Positions 17,101 through 26,051 are shown, counted from the first letter of the stretch. The stretch: 39,941 nt of DNA from Methanococcoides alaskense (GCF_031454185.1 NZ_JAVDQI010000013.1:1-39941); one strand, 5' to 3'. The notes: generated from the sequence alone by a model not told the origin. Numbers and translations: made by a program.

Positions 17101-17158
17101 GAAAGAATTAAAGAAAGCTATCTGAGAAAAATATCCAGTTACAGCGCTCTTAGAAAGC

Positions 17159-17452
17159 TCATTCGAAGAATGGCCTTAGGTCATTGATACCCAATGAAAC
17201 ATTGAACTCTTTCAACCTGAAGAACTTCTTTGCCCTCATATCATCAGCCTCAAGTCGAAGATCACTTTCAACAAAACCGGCTTTTTCAAGACGTTTCAAG
17301 TGAAGATAGAGAACCTGACGCGAAACGCCCAGTTCTTTGGCAAGCTCATAGATATACCATTCACGCTCAGAAAGCATACACAATAGCTTAAGGCGCAATG
17401 GATGGGAAATAGCCTCCCCTATTGACACCACCTGCTGCATTGTCCGTTCCAT
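17159..17452 (-). CDS. ArsR-like winged-helix regulator
   Basis: 97 aa. The family pattern is clear: AISHPLRLKLLCMLSEREWY, IYELAKELGVSRQVLYLHLK as helix-turn-helix and RLEKAGFVESDLRLE as wing. It lacks a CxC metal-sensing pair, so any sensing is not of the classical ArsR kind. A downstream in-frame ATG (17440) is an alternative start. It follows the 73-aa membrane gene by 19 bp and is likely in one operon with the three genes upstream (to 18630); a palindrome in that operon's promoter is a candidate site. Confidence 0.82.
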   Translation of the reverse strand: MERTMQQVVSIGEAISHPLRLKLLCMLSEREWYIYELAKELGVSRQVLYLHLKRLEKAGFVESDLRLEADDMRAKKFFRLKEFNVSLGINDLRPFFE

Positions 17453-17471
17453 AATTTGACCGGGTACTGTT

Positions 17472-17693
17472 TTAGATCTCTTCCAGTTTATCCCTGATCT
17501 CCTCTACGGTCTTCTTGATGTCAGCAACATCCTTTTCCATGCTCACAAGCCTTTCATTGCTGTTCTGTGAGCCCACTAACCCTGAGCGGCTAAGGAAAAC
17601 GATAGCTGCACCTACAACCACAAGTATGAGGATGATCTCCAGAAGGAAACCGAAAACATAGGAATTATTGAAAGTATCGTAATAGTGCATCAT
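17472..17693 (-). CDS. small membrane/coiled-coil protein
   Basis: 73 aa. One membrane helix (FGFLLEIILILVVVGAAIVF) then a charged coiled coil (SMEKDVADIKKTVEEIRDKL). Same plan as the next gene upstream (17731-17988), so the two may associate. Function unknown. It lies between that gene (37 bp gap) and the ArsR-like gene (19 bp gap). Confidence 0.65.
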   Translation of the reverse strand: MMHYYDTFNNSYVFGFLLEIILILVVVGAAIVFLSRSGLVGSQNSNERLVSMEKDVADIKKTVEEIRDKLEEI

Positions 17694-17730
17694 GATGATC
17701 AGTAAAATGTAACTGTTTTTATATTAGCGT

Positions 17731-17988
17731 TTACTCCAGCTTCTTCAAGATCTTGCCCAGAGTTTCACGATTGCTCTCAACCTGCTGTTCGATCTTCGAG
17801 AGACGGAGATCTTCGTTGTTATTTACACCATCATTATGCATACCATTTCCATTGTTGCAGAACGATGCGGACCCATTCCTGAAGAGAGACATCACGAACC
17901 AAATAATAATTGCAAACAGAATTAACATGAATATCATACCAAAACCTCCTATGCCACCATATCCCCCATAAATACCATATCCCATCAT
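17731..17988 (-). CDS. small Gly-rich membrane/coiled-coil protein
   Basis: 85 aa from the ATG at 17988, chosen because GGAG lies 9 nt upstream; an in-frame ATG at 18003 contains that site. MMGYGIYGGYGGIGGFG precedes the membrane helix MIFMLILFAIIIWFVMSLF, then an Asn-rich linker and a coiled coil (LSKIEQQVESNRETLGKILK). The YGGYGG stretch resembles the secreted protein encoded upstream (18127-18630). Function unknown. Confidence 0.65.
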   Translation of the reverse strand: MMGYGIYGGYGGIGGFGMIFMLILFAIIIWFVMSLFRNGSASFCNNGNGMHNDGVNNNEDLRLSKIEQQVESNRETLGKILKKLE

Positions 17989-18126
17989 ATTTCTCAGCTC
18001 CATTTTAAAGTACAGATATCGGTAAAGACAAAATGATATCAGCAGGTTTCCTGCCAAAGGTGGTTGTGGTGGTACTGATCAATAAAGGACAGGAAACCCA
18101 CATAATTCGATTATATAGAAAAATTA

Positions 18127-18630
18127 TTAGTAACGGTACATTCCACCGTTACCCATTCCATACCCTTGCCCATAGCCATTCATCATGCCATAGCCAGGTC
18201 CGTAACCATTCATCATACCCTGCCCATAACCATGCATCCTGCCATATCCCCTTGGAGCATAAGTGTAAGACTGGTCGGTAAGATCGACAACATCTCCGGT
18301 GAATGTATCGATATAGCTCAGGGCAATAATGCCTTCATCATCGACATACTGTACGACCCACCATCTGCCCATTGCATAGATATTCTCTTCTTTCACATCA
18401 GGATATATGTCGGCCTTTGCAATATTCAGTGCATTATCCACACCAGTTACCACTACCTCAGGGTAATCGACGGTCTGACTCTCGCCATAGTAAGTTGCTC
18501 CATACCCACCTCCGTAACCAGGACATCCGCCATATCCATAAGCAGCCTGGGCTTCACCTGCTGTGGCAAGCATTCCAGCGCCTACAACAAATAGAGCGCC
18601 TATCAAAAGCATTGTTGTTGTTTTACTCAT
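18127..18630 (-). CDS. secreted Gly/Tyr/Met-rich protein with PepSY-like core
   Basis: 167 aa. The ATG at 18630 follows AAGGTGA; the frame extends to 18726 without a site. A Sec signal (MSKTTTMLLIGALFVVGAGM, AGEAQA then AYGYGG) precedes a Gly/Tyr segment. Residues ~50-110 (ALNIAKADIYPDVKEENIYA, WWVVQYVDDEGIIALSYIDT) look like one PepSY-type alpha/beta module. The C terminus repeats MNGYG-x-GYGM units and ends in GGMYRY. Methionine- and tyrosine-rich tails can bind metal or aggregate; neither is shown. It is the first gene of the ArsR-like operon and divergent from an FKBP lipoprotein gene. Confidence 0.75.
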   Translation of the reverse strand: MSKTTTMLLIGALFVVGAGMLATAGEAQAAYGYGGCPGYGGGYGATYYGESQTVDYPEVVVTGVDNALNIAKADIYPDVKEENIYAMGRWWVVQYVDDEGIIALSYIDTFTGDVVDLTDQSYTYAPRGYGRMHGYGQGMMNGYGPGYGMMNGYGQGYGMGNGGMYRY

Positions 18631-18673
18631 ATTTTTCACCTTCATAATATGTATGTAAGGCACATGCCATATA

Positions 18674-18691
18674 TGTAGCCTATATGCTACA
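18674..18691. promoter_or_regulatory. palindrome TGTAGC-CTATAT-GCTACA
   Basis: A perfect 6-6-6 dyad 44-61 bp upstream of the secreted-protein start, embedded in TATA-like words between two divergent transcripts. A typical place and size for a dimeric HTH operator. Confidence 0.5.
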
Positions 18692-18790
18692 CATGTATGC
18701 GTCAGCATATAAACATGTTGCAGCACAATTATGAAAGCGCCTCAAGATAGCGTTTTTTAAATATTCACAGTAATCAAAACGCTTATCACA

Positions 18791-18797
18791 TATAATA
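18791..18797 (+). promoter_or_regulatory. TATA box giving a leaderless FKBP mRNA
   Basis: TATAATA is centred about 25 bp before the ATG at 18819, so transcription should start at or within a few bases of the start codon. No Shine-Dalgarno is present. Confidence 0.5.
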
Positions 18798-18818
18798 AGA
18801 TTAGAACTGTTGATTCCA

Positions 18819-19361
18819 ATGAGAAAAGCACTATTATTCCTAATAATTACAGGCATGCTCCTTGTGAGCGGGTGTGCAAGCAACGGGGATCAGGAAAATA
18901 CCATGGTACAAGAAGGAGATCTAATATCGGTCAATTACATCGGTCAGCTTGAAGACGGAACTATCTTTGATACATCCCTTGAAGATGTCGCAAAGGAAGC
19001 AGGACAACACAACCCTGCAAGAGGATACGAACCACTTGAGTTCACGGTCGGTGCAGGACAGATGATCGCCGGGTTCGATGCAGGCGTTGTCGGCATGACG
19101 GTCGGTGAAGAAAAGACGGTCACCATCCCAGCAGCAGAGGCCTACGGAGAATACGATGAGGAACTTGTTCAGCCAGTCCCAAGAACCCAGCTTAAAGAAA
19201 TGGGAATCGAGCCAGAGGTCGGTATGCCACTCTTCACACAGTATGGCCAGGTCACCATTGTTAGAATGGATGATACCAACGTTTATGTTGACTACAACCA
19301 CCACCTTGCCGGAGAGACACTTACCTTCAAGATCACACTGATCTCCATCGGCCAGGACTGA
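18819..19361 (+). CDS. FKBP-type peptidyl-prolyl isomerase, lipoprotein
   Basis: 180 aa. MRKALLFLIITGMLLVSGC is a signal peptide with a lipobox, so the protein should be anchored on the outer face of the membrane. The FKBP domain follows: EGDLISVNYIGQLEDGTIFD, FTVGAGQMIAGFDAGVVGM and TIPAAEAYGEY, then a SlyD-like insert (VGMPLFTQYGQVTIV) and DYNHHLAGETLTFKITLISI. It speeds prolyl isomerisation in exported proteins. An in-frame TTG at 18810 is a poorer start. First of four codirectional genes. Confidence 0.92.
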   Translation: MRKALLFLIITGMLLVSGCASNGDQENTMVQEGDLISVNYIGQLEDGTIFDTSLEDVAKEAGQHNPARGYEPLEFTVGAGQMIAGFDAGVVGMTVGEEKTVTIPAAEAYGEYDEELVQPVPRTQLKEMGIEPEVGMPLFTQYGQVTIVRMDDTNVYVDYNHHLAGETLTFKITLISIGQD

Positions 19362-19370
19362 ACATTACCT

Positions 19371-19751
19371 ATGGAAAAAGAAGAGAAAATAATTGCGATC
19401 CTGCTGGCGATGGCAATACTATCGCTGGCAGTAGCTTATTTTACATACATCCCCGGAGAATTGAGCGGCAATATTGAACCATTGTCAGACTCAACAACTC
19501 TCGGAGAAAAGGTCTTTGTTGAAGGACCTGTCCTCAATAAGAGAATGACCTATTCCGGGGACCATCTTATCCTGGAGATCGAACACGAAGGTGAGATGAT
19601 CACTGTATTCGTTCCGAACAATAAAGGTGCCAAAGAGATAGGCAAGGAACTGGCAGTCAACGATATGGCACATGTTGCCGGAGTCCTTGACGAGTACGAA
19701 GGTGAACTTGAGATCATTGTTAAGGACAAGAAGGATGTTGAAAAGCTCTGA
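19371..19751 (+). CDS. membrane-anchored OB-fold protein
   Basis: 126 aa. An N-terminal helix (IIAILLAMAILSLAVAYFTY) anchors an external domain with LGEKVFVEGPVLNKRM, LILEIEHEGEMITVFVPNNK and MAHVAGVLDEYEGELEIIVK, an OB-fold pattern of the tRNA-anti/NfeD-like sort. It starts 9 bp after the FKBP stop, so the two are cotranscribed. Ligand unknown. Confidence 0.7.
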   Translation: MEKEEKIIAILLAMAILSLAVAYFTYIPGELSGNIEPLSDSTTLGEKVFVEGPVLNKRMTYSGDHLILEIEHEGEMITVFVPNNKGAKEIGKELAVNDMAHVAGVLDEYEGELEIIVKDKKDVEKL

Positions 19752-19813
19752 AACTTTCAGAGTTCTTGTTCAATATAGCAACAGTAATAAAGAAAAACAA
19801 CATCTTAGAGGGC

Positions 19814-20974
19814 ATGAAAGCGTGTATCATGTGTGGCGGGGAAGGCACACGACTTCGCCCCCTTACCTTCGAGAGACCTAAACCAAGCATACCTATTCTG
19901 AACAAACCGTCTGTCGTTCATCTGATAGAACACCTTGCAAAAGAAGGTTTCACCGAGATAGTCATTACCATTGGGTACATGGCAGAAAAGATAGAGGAAA
20001 GCCTCGGAGACGGCCGTTTGTTCGGAGTTCATATCGAATATGTATATGAAGAAAAGAGACTCGGTACCGCAGGTGGAGTGAAGAATGCGGAAGAGTTCCT
20101 TAAAGATGAACCGTTCATGATAGTGGGCGGAGACCACGTAATGGACCTTAGTCTGCGCACGATATACCGCCAGCATGAAATGAACGATGCCATTGTGACC
20201 ATCGGACTTATGTCCATCGATGACCCTCGTGAATTTGGTATCGCGGACATGGATGTCAATAACAGGATCCACCGCTTTTTGGAGAAACCCGGCCCAGGAG
20301 AGATATTCAGTAATCTTGCGAGTACAGGTATCTACATGTGTTCTCCGGAAATATTCGACTGGATACCCAAAGATGAAAAATATGATTTTGCAAAGGACCT
20401 GTTCCCTGCATTGATGAGCAAAGGAGAGAAGATCAATGGAATGCTGGTGTGCGGCCACTGGACCGATGTAGGAAGTTCCACAGCATACAGGCAGGCACAG
20501 AGATGGATGCTCGAATCCCTCCCAGGAACATCCATTGAAGGGAATTTCAATACAAAGGACGCACGAATACAAGGGCCCCTGAAGATAGGAAACAACGTTA
20601 TCGTAGGTACGAATTCCGCACTTGTGGGACCTATCGTCATAGGAGAGAACACTACCATCGGAGACAATGTGCTTATCGGACCTTACACTGCGATAGGGTC
20701 CAATTGTGTAATTAAGGACAATTGCAGGATATTATCTTCATACATATTCAACGATGTGACCATTGGAAGCAACACAAATGCATCCGGATCCATAATCGAC
20801 AACGATACCATTGTCGGACAAAATTGTAATCTTGAGAACGGAACTGTTATCGGTCCACGTGTTATAATACGTGATGATGCGACCATTCACTCTGATGTGA
20901 AGATATGGCCTGAAGTGAGCATCAAAGCAGGTTCAAGGATCAAGGAGACCATAATAAATCCGGAATTCGACTAA
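19814..20974 (+). CDS. sugar-1-phosphate nucleotidyltransferase with left-handed beta helix
   Basis: 386 aa. The N-terminal nucleotidyltransferase domain has MCGGEGTRLRPLTFERPKP (nucleotide and catalytic Arg/Lys), GTAGGVKNAEEFL, VGGDHVMDLSL and FLEKPGPGEIFSNLASTGIY. From ~residue 255 hexapeptide repeats (IGNNVIVGTNSALVGPIVIG and so on) form a beta helix. It makes NDP-sugars, probably GDP-mannose or dNDP-glucose type, for surface glycans; the sugar cannot be told. The ATG at 19814 has AGAGGG upstream; an earlier in-frame ATT/TTG extension is unlike the family. The next gene, a polytopic membrane protein, may use the product's pathway. Confidence 0.9.
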   Translation: MKACIMCGGEGTRLRPLTFERPKPSIPILNKPSVVHLIEHLAKEGFTEIVITIGYMAEKIEESLGDGRLFGVHIEYVYEEKRLGTAGGVKNAEEFLKDEPFMIVGGDHVMDLSLRTIYRQHEMNDAIVTIGLMSIDDPREFGIADMDVNNRIHRFLEKPGPGEIFSNLASTGIYMCSPEIFDWIPKDEKYDFAKDLFPALMSKGEKINGMLVCGHWTDVGSSTAYRQAQRWMLESLPGTSIEGNFNTKDARIQGPLKIGNNVIVGTNSALVGPIVIGENTTIGDNVLIGPYTAIGSNCVIKDNCRILSSYIFNDVTIGSNTNASGSIIDNDTIVGQNCNLENGTVIGPRVIIRDDATIHSDVKIWPEVSIKAGSRIKETIINPEFD

Positions 20975-20995
20975 AACTTCGAAGTTACCAAAACC

Positions 20996-22030
20996 ATGAA
21001 TCGGATCTTCAAGTGGCTATCTGTTTCGCTTGTTATCAGCTTTATATCGATAGTACTTCTGCTGGTATTCACAGTAGATACCACGACCATTGATGCGATC
21101 CTGAACATTAAGAAAGAGGCTATTGTTGCTGCAATAGCCCTTCAGTTGTTCTCATACGTGGTATGGGGATTACGAACGAAATTCATGTGCCAGTCGCTGG
21201 GACATGACATAAAGACCTTGAAAACGATCGAGATAGCAATATCCAGCCTTCTTGTCGCAGCTGTTACACCCTCTTCTGCCGGTGGAGAAGCATTGAGGAT
21301 ACACCTGCTTTCCAAAAATGCGATCCCCATAGGAAAGGCCACGGCTGTCGTAGTGGGGGAAAGGCTGACGGATGCATTTCTTATCCTTCTTATCGCACCA
21401 TTTGCCCTTTACACTTTAAGAGGGTTTTTCCCCGAAGATAACTTAGATATGCTATTGATAGCAGGTGAACTGTTCATTTTCATAGTACTGGGAATGCTAA
21501 TCTATGCAATATGGAAACCGAACAAGACAAGGTCCACAATTCACTTTTTTGTAAACAGGACAAAACGCTTCCATGGCAGGAAGACAGATGAAGCCCTTGC
21601 AAATGTTCTGAGAAAGATCGACATAGAGATGGACCATTTCCAATATAGTATAAGGTATTTCACCAAAGAGGGAAGGAAAGGACTCTATTATGGAACTATA
21701 TGTACCATCGTTTACAGAGGAACACTTTACTCCATACTACCGGTGATACTTGCAGGACTCGGACAGCCCCCGGAGATCTTACTGTCGTTCATGGTACAGA
21801 TACTTCTTACATGCCTTATGATAATACCTGCAACCCCCGGAGCAAGCGGTGTTGCGGAATTTGGTGCCAGCTCGCTCTTTTCCGTTGTTATCGCGACCCC
21901 TTCACTGATAGGGATAACAGTGCTCACATGGAGAGCCCTCACATATTATATGAATATCATTATTGGAGGGTTTATCAGCATTAAGGTACTCAAAGATGCA
22001 GATATCATCAACGAATCCATCAAGAAATGA
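20996..22030 (+). CDS. UPF0104 / AglD-like integral membrane protein
   Basis: 344 aa with about eight membrane helices. The family signature is TPSSAGGEALRIHLLSK, VVVGERLTDAFLIL and IPATPGASGVAEFGASSL. This LPG-synthase-like membrane domain occurs in AglD and MprF and is linked to lipid-linked sugar or lipid flipping. It starts 21 bp after the nucleotidyltransferase gene, which supports a surface-polysaccharide or lipid role. Confidence 0.85.
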   Translation: MNRIFKWLSVSLVISFISIVLLLVFTVDTTTIDAILNIKKEAIVAAIALQLFSYVVWGLRTKFMCQSLGHDIKTLKTIEIAISSLLVAAVTPSSAGGEALRIHLLSKNAIPIGKATAVVVGERLTDAFLILLIAPFALYTLRGFFPEDNLDMLLIAGELFIFIVLGMLIYAIWKPNKTRSTIHFFVNRTKRFHGRKTDEALANVLRKIDIEMDHFQYSIRYFTKEGRKGLYYGTICTIVYRGTLYSILPVILAGLGQPPEILLSFMVQILLTCLMIIPATPGASGVAEFGASSLFSVVIATPSLIGITVLTWRALTYYMNIIIGGFISIKVLKDADIINESIKK

Positions 22031-22052
22031 ACATATACGGAAATGAACACTG

Positions 22053-22480
22053 GTGAACTACCACCCATTAAAATGGGTGGCTTCTTGTTTCATTGATTAC
22101 CTACCGGAATCTCCACGAGCTTGAAATGGAGAAGTCCCTGCCCTACTATGTCTTCGTTCCTATCTCGATTCGGCTTTACGTGTTTCGAGCAAGAACGACA
22201 CTTTATCCACGACCTTATTCGCCTTGTAGGTGGACATATCATACAGAGGTTGCTTGGTTCTCACAACCAGTGACTAATGTGAGATACAACTACGTACTAT
22301 ATACGAATACTTCTAGACAATATTCAGAAAGTTATTTAAACAAAATAACAGCAATTCATCCACCTGTTTCATCTTACAGTTACACTGCAAGACATCCAGA
22401 TTGATCTGGATATTTTCGAAGAAATGAAACTCCCATTAAATCTTCGATTTGATGCGAGATTAAAATGGGTGGTATTCTTT
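22053..22480 (-). mobile_element. decayed TnpB (IS200/IS605/IS1341-type) element
   Basis: The right-end motif GTGAACTAC, then stem CCACCCATT-AA-AATGGGTGG (22061-22080), then GGCTTCTTGTTTCAT is at 22053-22093. A degraded tnpB tail follows on the minus strand. The word ATTAAAATGGGTGG recurs at 22459-22472 and may mark the other boundary. No transposase gene is complete. Confidence 0.75.
22090..22260 (-). pseudogene. tnpB 3' fragment
   Basis: The minus-strand frame ends GQGLLHFKLVEIPVGNQ then stop at 22090-22092, and is open back to a TGA near 22262. It carries CMIC and KCRSC pairs like a worn TnpB zinc ribbon. In the next frame ATGAAACAAGAAGCC reads MKQEAT, the typical last residues of archaeal TnpB proteins, overlapping the right-end stem. 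So the tail is probably frameshifted. RuvC motifs are gone. Confidence 0.6.
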
Positions 22481-22517
22481 CTTATTTAACTATAAATGGA
22501 CATCTCCGAAAGAAGAT

Positions 22518-24218
22518 TCAGGGATTCACAGATAGGTATTCAAGTATATTTTCCGGAAGAGCCACTTTTTGAACAAGTTCATCCATATTCGCATAAGGCA
22601 CACCACTTATGACCTTAGATACATCCATAGCATTTAACCCGGGAATTTCCTTGATCACCTTCAAAGGAGTGGAATTTACATCCAGTGGATAAGGTATCGC
22701 TTTTACAGAACGCTGCCCATGTCCCACGATGGCAGCATCGACGAATGCACCCAGAGGAAGATCGAGAGGGAATCCCACAAGGAGAGGGTATGAACCGAAC
22801 TGTCTGCCAAATGTCAGATCATGCTTTGACCTTTCATCATGGATCTCACACATTACATCCTTGAGCACAGTTCCAATCGGCACGATCTTCCTTAACATCG
22901 GCAGATCGATCCCCTTTCGGACCTTTTCTTTGTATTTGAGAAACAGTTTTTTGTGCTTGTAAACAAGGTCATCGTTCCCATACACTTTCGTTCCCTGAAA
23001 TGCCATTACCTGCCTAATATTTATCCTTCTTACAAGAAGCCCGGAATCCAGTACATCCTTAAGGAGATCATAGTTCAACTCGAATGTCTTCTTAGTCTCC
23101 CCAGGCAGACCATGAACAAAGTTCAATCCCGGAAGCAGCTCCGGCAAACCACTGCTACCCCTTGCCGAACCAACATCGTTTATCATCTTAATGACATCGA
23201 ACACATCATCCGGATGTATTTTTAGATCATTCGCACTAACAACGGCAGGGTCCGCACTTTCTATGCCCAATGCTGCTATATCACCAGAGGTATGATATTT
23301 CACGATGGTCTTCAATATCTCGAGGCTCTGTTCTGGGTAGGCGACCATGGTTGCAGGGTTCGTGTTATCCATGTGCAGAACTTTCAGTTCAGGTGCAACC
23401 TTTCGGATACCACTGTAAAGGCTTTCCAGAACGTCCGGGCTGGGCTGAAGAACATCAGCACCGATATCCTTAGCATGATAACTCAATAGGTCCGGCTGCC
23501 TCCCAATACGGAAGTTCCTTGCACCAAGATCATAAAGTGAAGATACCTCAGCAATTACATCTGCCACAGGACGGTGATCGGAATGACCGTAGAATCTTTC
23601 AGTGCAGAAGGAACAGTGTACCTTGCGACCACACCCGCGATAGGTCTCCAGTTCACACATAACGTGAGGATAATCGGGATGTTGAGCTATTATAAAAGCA
23701 CCGAGTTTAGCCCATCTGCCGATCTCATCCACGGTCCTCATCCTGTGAACAACGTCTTCAGGGTCACAGAGTTTGCCATTTTCAAAAAGATCATAGACAA
23801 AAGCTTCGATATCGCTTTTTGCAATAATAGTACCCTCAGCATCAATTCCAAGCTCTTTTGCACCTTTGCCACCTTCTTTACTAAAACCAAGACGGATGGG
23901 ACCACCTATGACCTTGATGCCTGAAGTAAGGGTGCAGAGGTTCTCGATCTCACCAGGAGTTATCGGTGAGGAACGAAGGTATTTGCCGGGAACTGTCATA
24001 CCGGACAATATGACCACGATATCGGCATTTTTTAAGATATGGACATCATCAGGAGTTGCTTTTCTGATACTGTCGATGGTAAAATAATCAATGTCATGCT
24101 CTAAAAAGCCCTTTTCACGCAGGGCTCCGGCTATGTAACGAATATAAGGAGAAATATAGGGCGGGACTCCGAAACATGCCGGCTCATCCACATAACCATC
24201 TATTATCACAGCTCTCAT
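22518..24218 (-). CDS. radical SAM protein, archaeal COG1031-like, with C-terminal HhH
   Basis: 566 aa. An N-terminal Rossmann-like region (residues 1-150) precedes the radical SAM core. The cluster cysteines are C196, C202 and C205 in YRGCGRKVHCSFCTE, a CX5CX2C spacing rather than CX3CX2C. HMDNTNPATMVAYPEQ, ALGIESADP and LPGLNFVHGLPGETKKT are typical of the TIM barrel. The C terminus (VIKEIPGLNAMDVSKVISGV) looks like helix-hairpin-helix, suggesting nucleic-acid contact. The reaction is unknown. Divergent from ilvD, 117 bp apart. Confidence 0.83.
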   Translation of the reverse strand: MRAVIIDGYVDEPACFGVPPYISPYIRYIAGALREKGFLEHDIDYFTIDSIRKATPDDVHILKNADIVVILSGMTVPGKYLRSSPITPGEIENLCTLTSGIKVIGGPIRLGFSKEGGKGAKELGIDAEGTIIAKSDIEAFVYDLFENGKLCDPEDVVHRMRTVDEIGRWAKLGAFIIAQHPDYPHVMCELETYRGCGRKVHCSFCTERFYGHSDHRPVADVIAEVSSLYDLGARNFRIGRQPDLLSYHAKDIGADVLQPSPDVLESLYSGIRKVAPELKVLHMDNTNPATMVAYPEQSLEILKTIVKYHTSGDIAALGIESADPAVVSANDLKIHPDDVFDVIKMINDVGSARGSSGLPELLPGLNFVHGLPGETKKTFELNYDLLKDVLDSGLLVRRINIRQVMAFQGTKVYGNDDLVYKHKKLFLKYKEKVRKGIDLPMLRKIVPIGTVLKDVMCEIHDERSKHDLTFGRQFGSYPLLVGFPLDLPLGAFVDAAIVGHGQRSVKAIPYPLDVNSTPLKVIKEIPGLNAMDVSKVISGVPYANMDELVQKVALPENILEYLSVNP

Positions 24219-24335
24219 GGGATAGTAAAAGGAAGGATGGTTTATAAATGAACCTTTTGATATAATATGTCATAGTATTATTCATATACTTTAATCGTGT
24301 AGAATAGTTGGTCATTGCATTTACGAGGTTATCAT

Positions 24336-25997
24336 ATGAGAAGTGACAATACAAAGAAAGGAGACGCACGAGCGCCTAACAGATCGCTTTTGAAAGCTAT
24401 GGGAGTGACGGATTCTGAGATGAAAAAACCGTTCATAGCTGTTGTGAATTCCTGGACAGAGTTCATTCCGGGACATATTCACCTTGACAAAGTAGCAGAA
24501 GCTGTAAAGGCCGGTATTCGCAATGCGGGTGGTGTTCCTTTCGAGTTCCATACGATAGGTGTCTGCGATGGGATCGCAATGGGACATGAAGGTATGAAAT
24601 ACTCACTTCCAAGCAGGGAAGCAATAGAAGATACTATTGAGATCATGTTGCAGGGACAGCAGATGGACGGCATGGTCATGGTCACTTCATGTGACAAGAT
24701 CACCCCGGGACACCTAATGGCTGCCGGAAGAGTTGACATCCCGGCAATTGTTGTGACAGGGGGGCCAATGCTTCCCGGATTTGTTGATGATAAATACACA
24801 GATCTTGTTTCCGTTTTCGAAGGAGTTGGCGCTTGCCGGAGCGGTGCGGTCTCATCTGAAAAACTTAAACAGCTTGAAGATCTCTGTTGCTGTGGTGCAG
24901 GCTCCTGTGCAGGAATGTTCACTGCAAACACAATGGCATGCATGACAGAAGCTCTCGGACTCAGTCTTCCAGGCTGTGCGACCGCACACGCGATCGATGC
25001 GAAAAAGATGCGCATTGCAAAGGAGTCAGGAGAAAGGATCGTTGCAATGATAAACGAGGGACTTACCGCACGTCAGATAGTCACTGATAGGTCATTCGAG
25101 AATGCGATAAGAGTGGACCTTGCGGTCGGAGGAAGTACCAACACGACACTTCACCTGCCTGCCATAGCACACGAATTCGGGCTTGAGCTTCCTCTTGAGA
25201 AGTTCAATGAACTGAGCAAGACAACTCCTCACCTGATAGGACTTAGACCTGGTGGAGAGAACTTCATGATCGACTTTGAGAGAGCCGGCGGTGTTCATGC
25301 AATCCTTAAGAGACTCGCATCAAAGCTCAACCTTGATGAGATGACGGTCACAGGGAAGACCGTTGGCGAGAACATGGAAGAATTCGTAATTGTCAATCCA
25401 AAGACTAACGCACGTGTCATCACGACGATCGAAGAACCCCTCCACGAGGAAGGCGGTATTGCGGTACTGAAAGGAAACCTTGCCCCTGATGGAGCTGTGG
25501 TCAAACAGTCTGCCGTTGATGAAAAGATGCTCAGGCATACCGGACCTGCAAGGGTCTTCGACAGTGAAGAAGAAGCAATGGAAACCATCCTTAAAGGAGA
25601 TATCACACCAGGTGACGTTGTGGTCATCAGGTATGAAGGACCAAAAGGAGGACCAGGAATGCGAGAGATGCTCTCCCCGACATCCGCCATAGCGGGAATG
25701 GGACTTATCGATTCCGTTGCACTCATTACGGACGGAAGGTTCTCAGGCGGTACAAGAGGTCCATGCATAGGACATATATCCCCTGAAGCTTATGAGGGCG
25801 GTCCTATTGGATTGATACAGGAAGGTGATATCATTGAGATAGATATGCCTGAAAGAAGAATTGAGCTCAAAGTTTCGGAAGAGGAACTTGAAAAGAGAAG
25901 GGCCTTGTTCAAACCGGTAGAGAAGGAAGCTACTGGATACCTTGCACGCTATCGAAAGATGGTATCTTCAGCAAGCAAAGGTGCTATCAGAGAATAA
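24336..25997 (+). CDS. ilvD: dihydroxy-acid dehydratase
   Basis: 553 aa, full family length. It dehydrates 2,3-dihydroxy-isovalerate and -methylvalerate in valine and isoleucine synthesis with an Fe-S cluster. Seen: MVTSCDKITPGHLMAAGR, GACRSGAVSS, CGAGSCAGMFTANTMACMTE, VGGSTNTTLHLPAIA and TDGRFSGGTRGPCIGHISPEA. The start is the ATG at 24336 with GAGGTT upstream; an in-frame TTG at 24315 is rejected. Monocistronic; a strong hairpin terminator overlaps its stop. Confidence 0.96.
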   Translation: MRSDNTKKGDARAPNRSLLKAMGVTDSEMKKPFIAVVNSWTEFIPGHIHLDKVAEAVKAGIRNAGGVPFEFHTIGVCDGIAMGHEGMKYSLPSREAIEDTIEIMLQGQQMDGMVMVTSCDKITPGHLMAAGRVDIPAIVVTGGPMLPGFVDDKYTDLVSVFEGVGACRSGAVSSEKLKQLEDLCCCGAGSCAGMFTANTMACMTEALGLSLPGCATAHAIDAKKMRIAKESGERIVAMINEGLTARQIVTDRSFENAIRVDLAVGGSTNTTLHLPAIAHEFGLELPLEKFNELSKTTPHLIGLRPGGENFMIDFERAGGVHAILKRLASKLNLDEMTVTGKTVGENMEEFVIVNPKTNARVITTIEEPLHEEGGIAVLKGNLAPDGAVVKQSAVDEKMLRHTGPARVFDSEEEAMETILKGDITPGDVVVIRYEGPKGGPGMREMLSPTSAIAGMGLIDSVALITDGRFSGGTRGPCIGHISPEAYEGGPIGLIQEGDIIEIDMPERRIELKVSEEELEKRRALFKPVEKEATGYLARYRKMVSSASKGAIRE

Positions 25998-26028
25998 AGC
26001 TGCAATATGCAGCTTAACTTTCTTTTTT
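25997..26028 (+). terminator. ilvD terminator
   Basis: AAGCTGCA-ATA-TGCAGCTT (25997-26015) is a perfect 8-bp stem, followed by AACTTTCTTTTTT. The stem begins at the last base of the stop codon. Confidence 0.8.
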
Positions 26029-26051
26029 AAAATTCAGTATTATTTCCCCTC

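Larger units (their letters stand above)
16808..17158. other. promoter region of the chelatase operon
   Basis: AT-rich with several TATA-like words on the minus strand (near 16862, 16975 and 16990-17003). It holds the dyad at 16946-16963 and, at the left end of the ArsR gene's 3' side, a T-run. No ORF seen. Confidence 0.5.

Noticed and set aside
22093..22404. 103-codon plus-strand frame
   Set aside because: It is antisense to the tnpB tail and crosses the element; no start signals.
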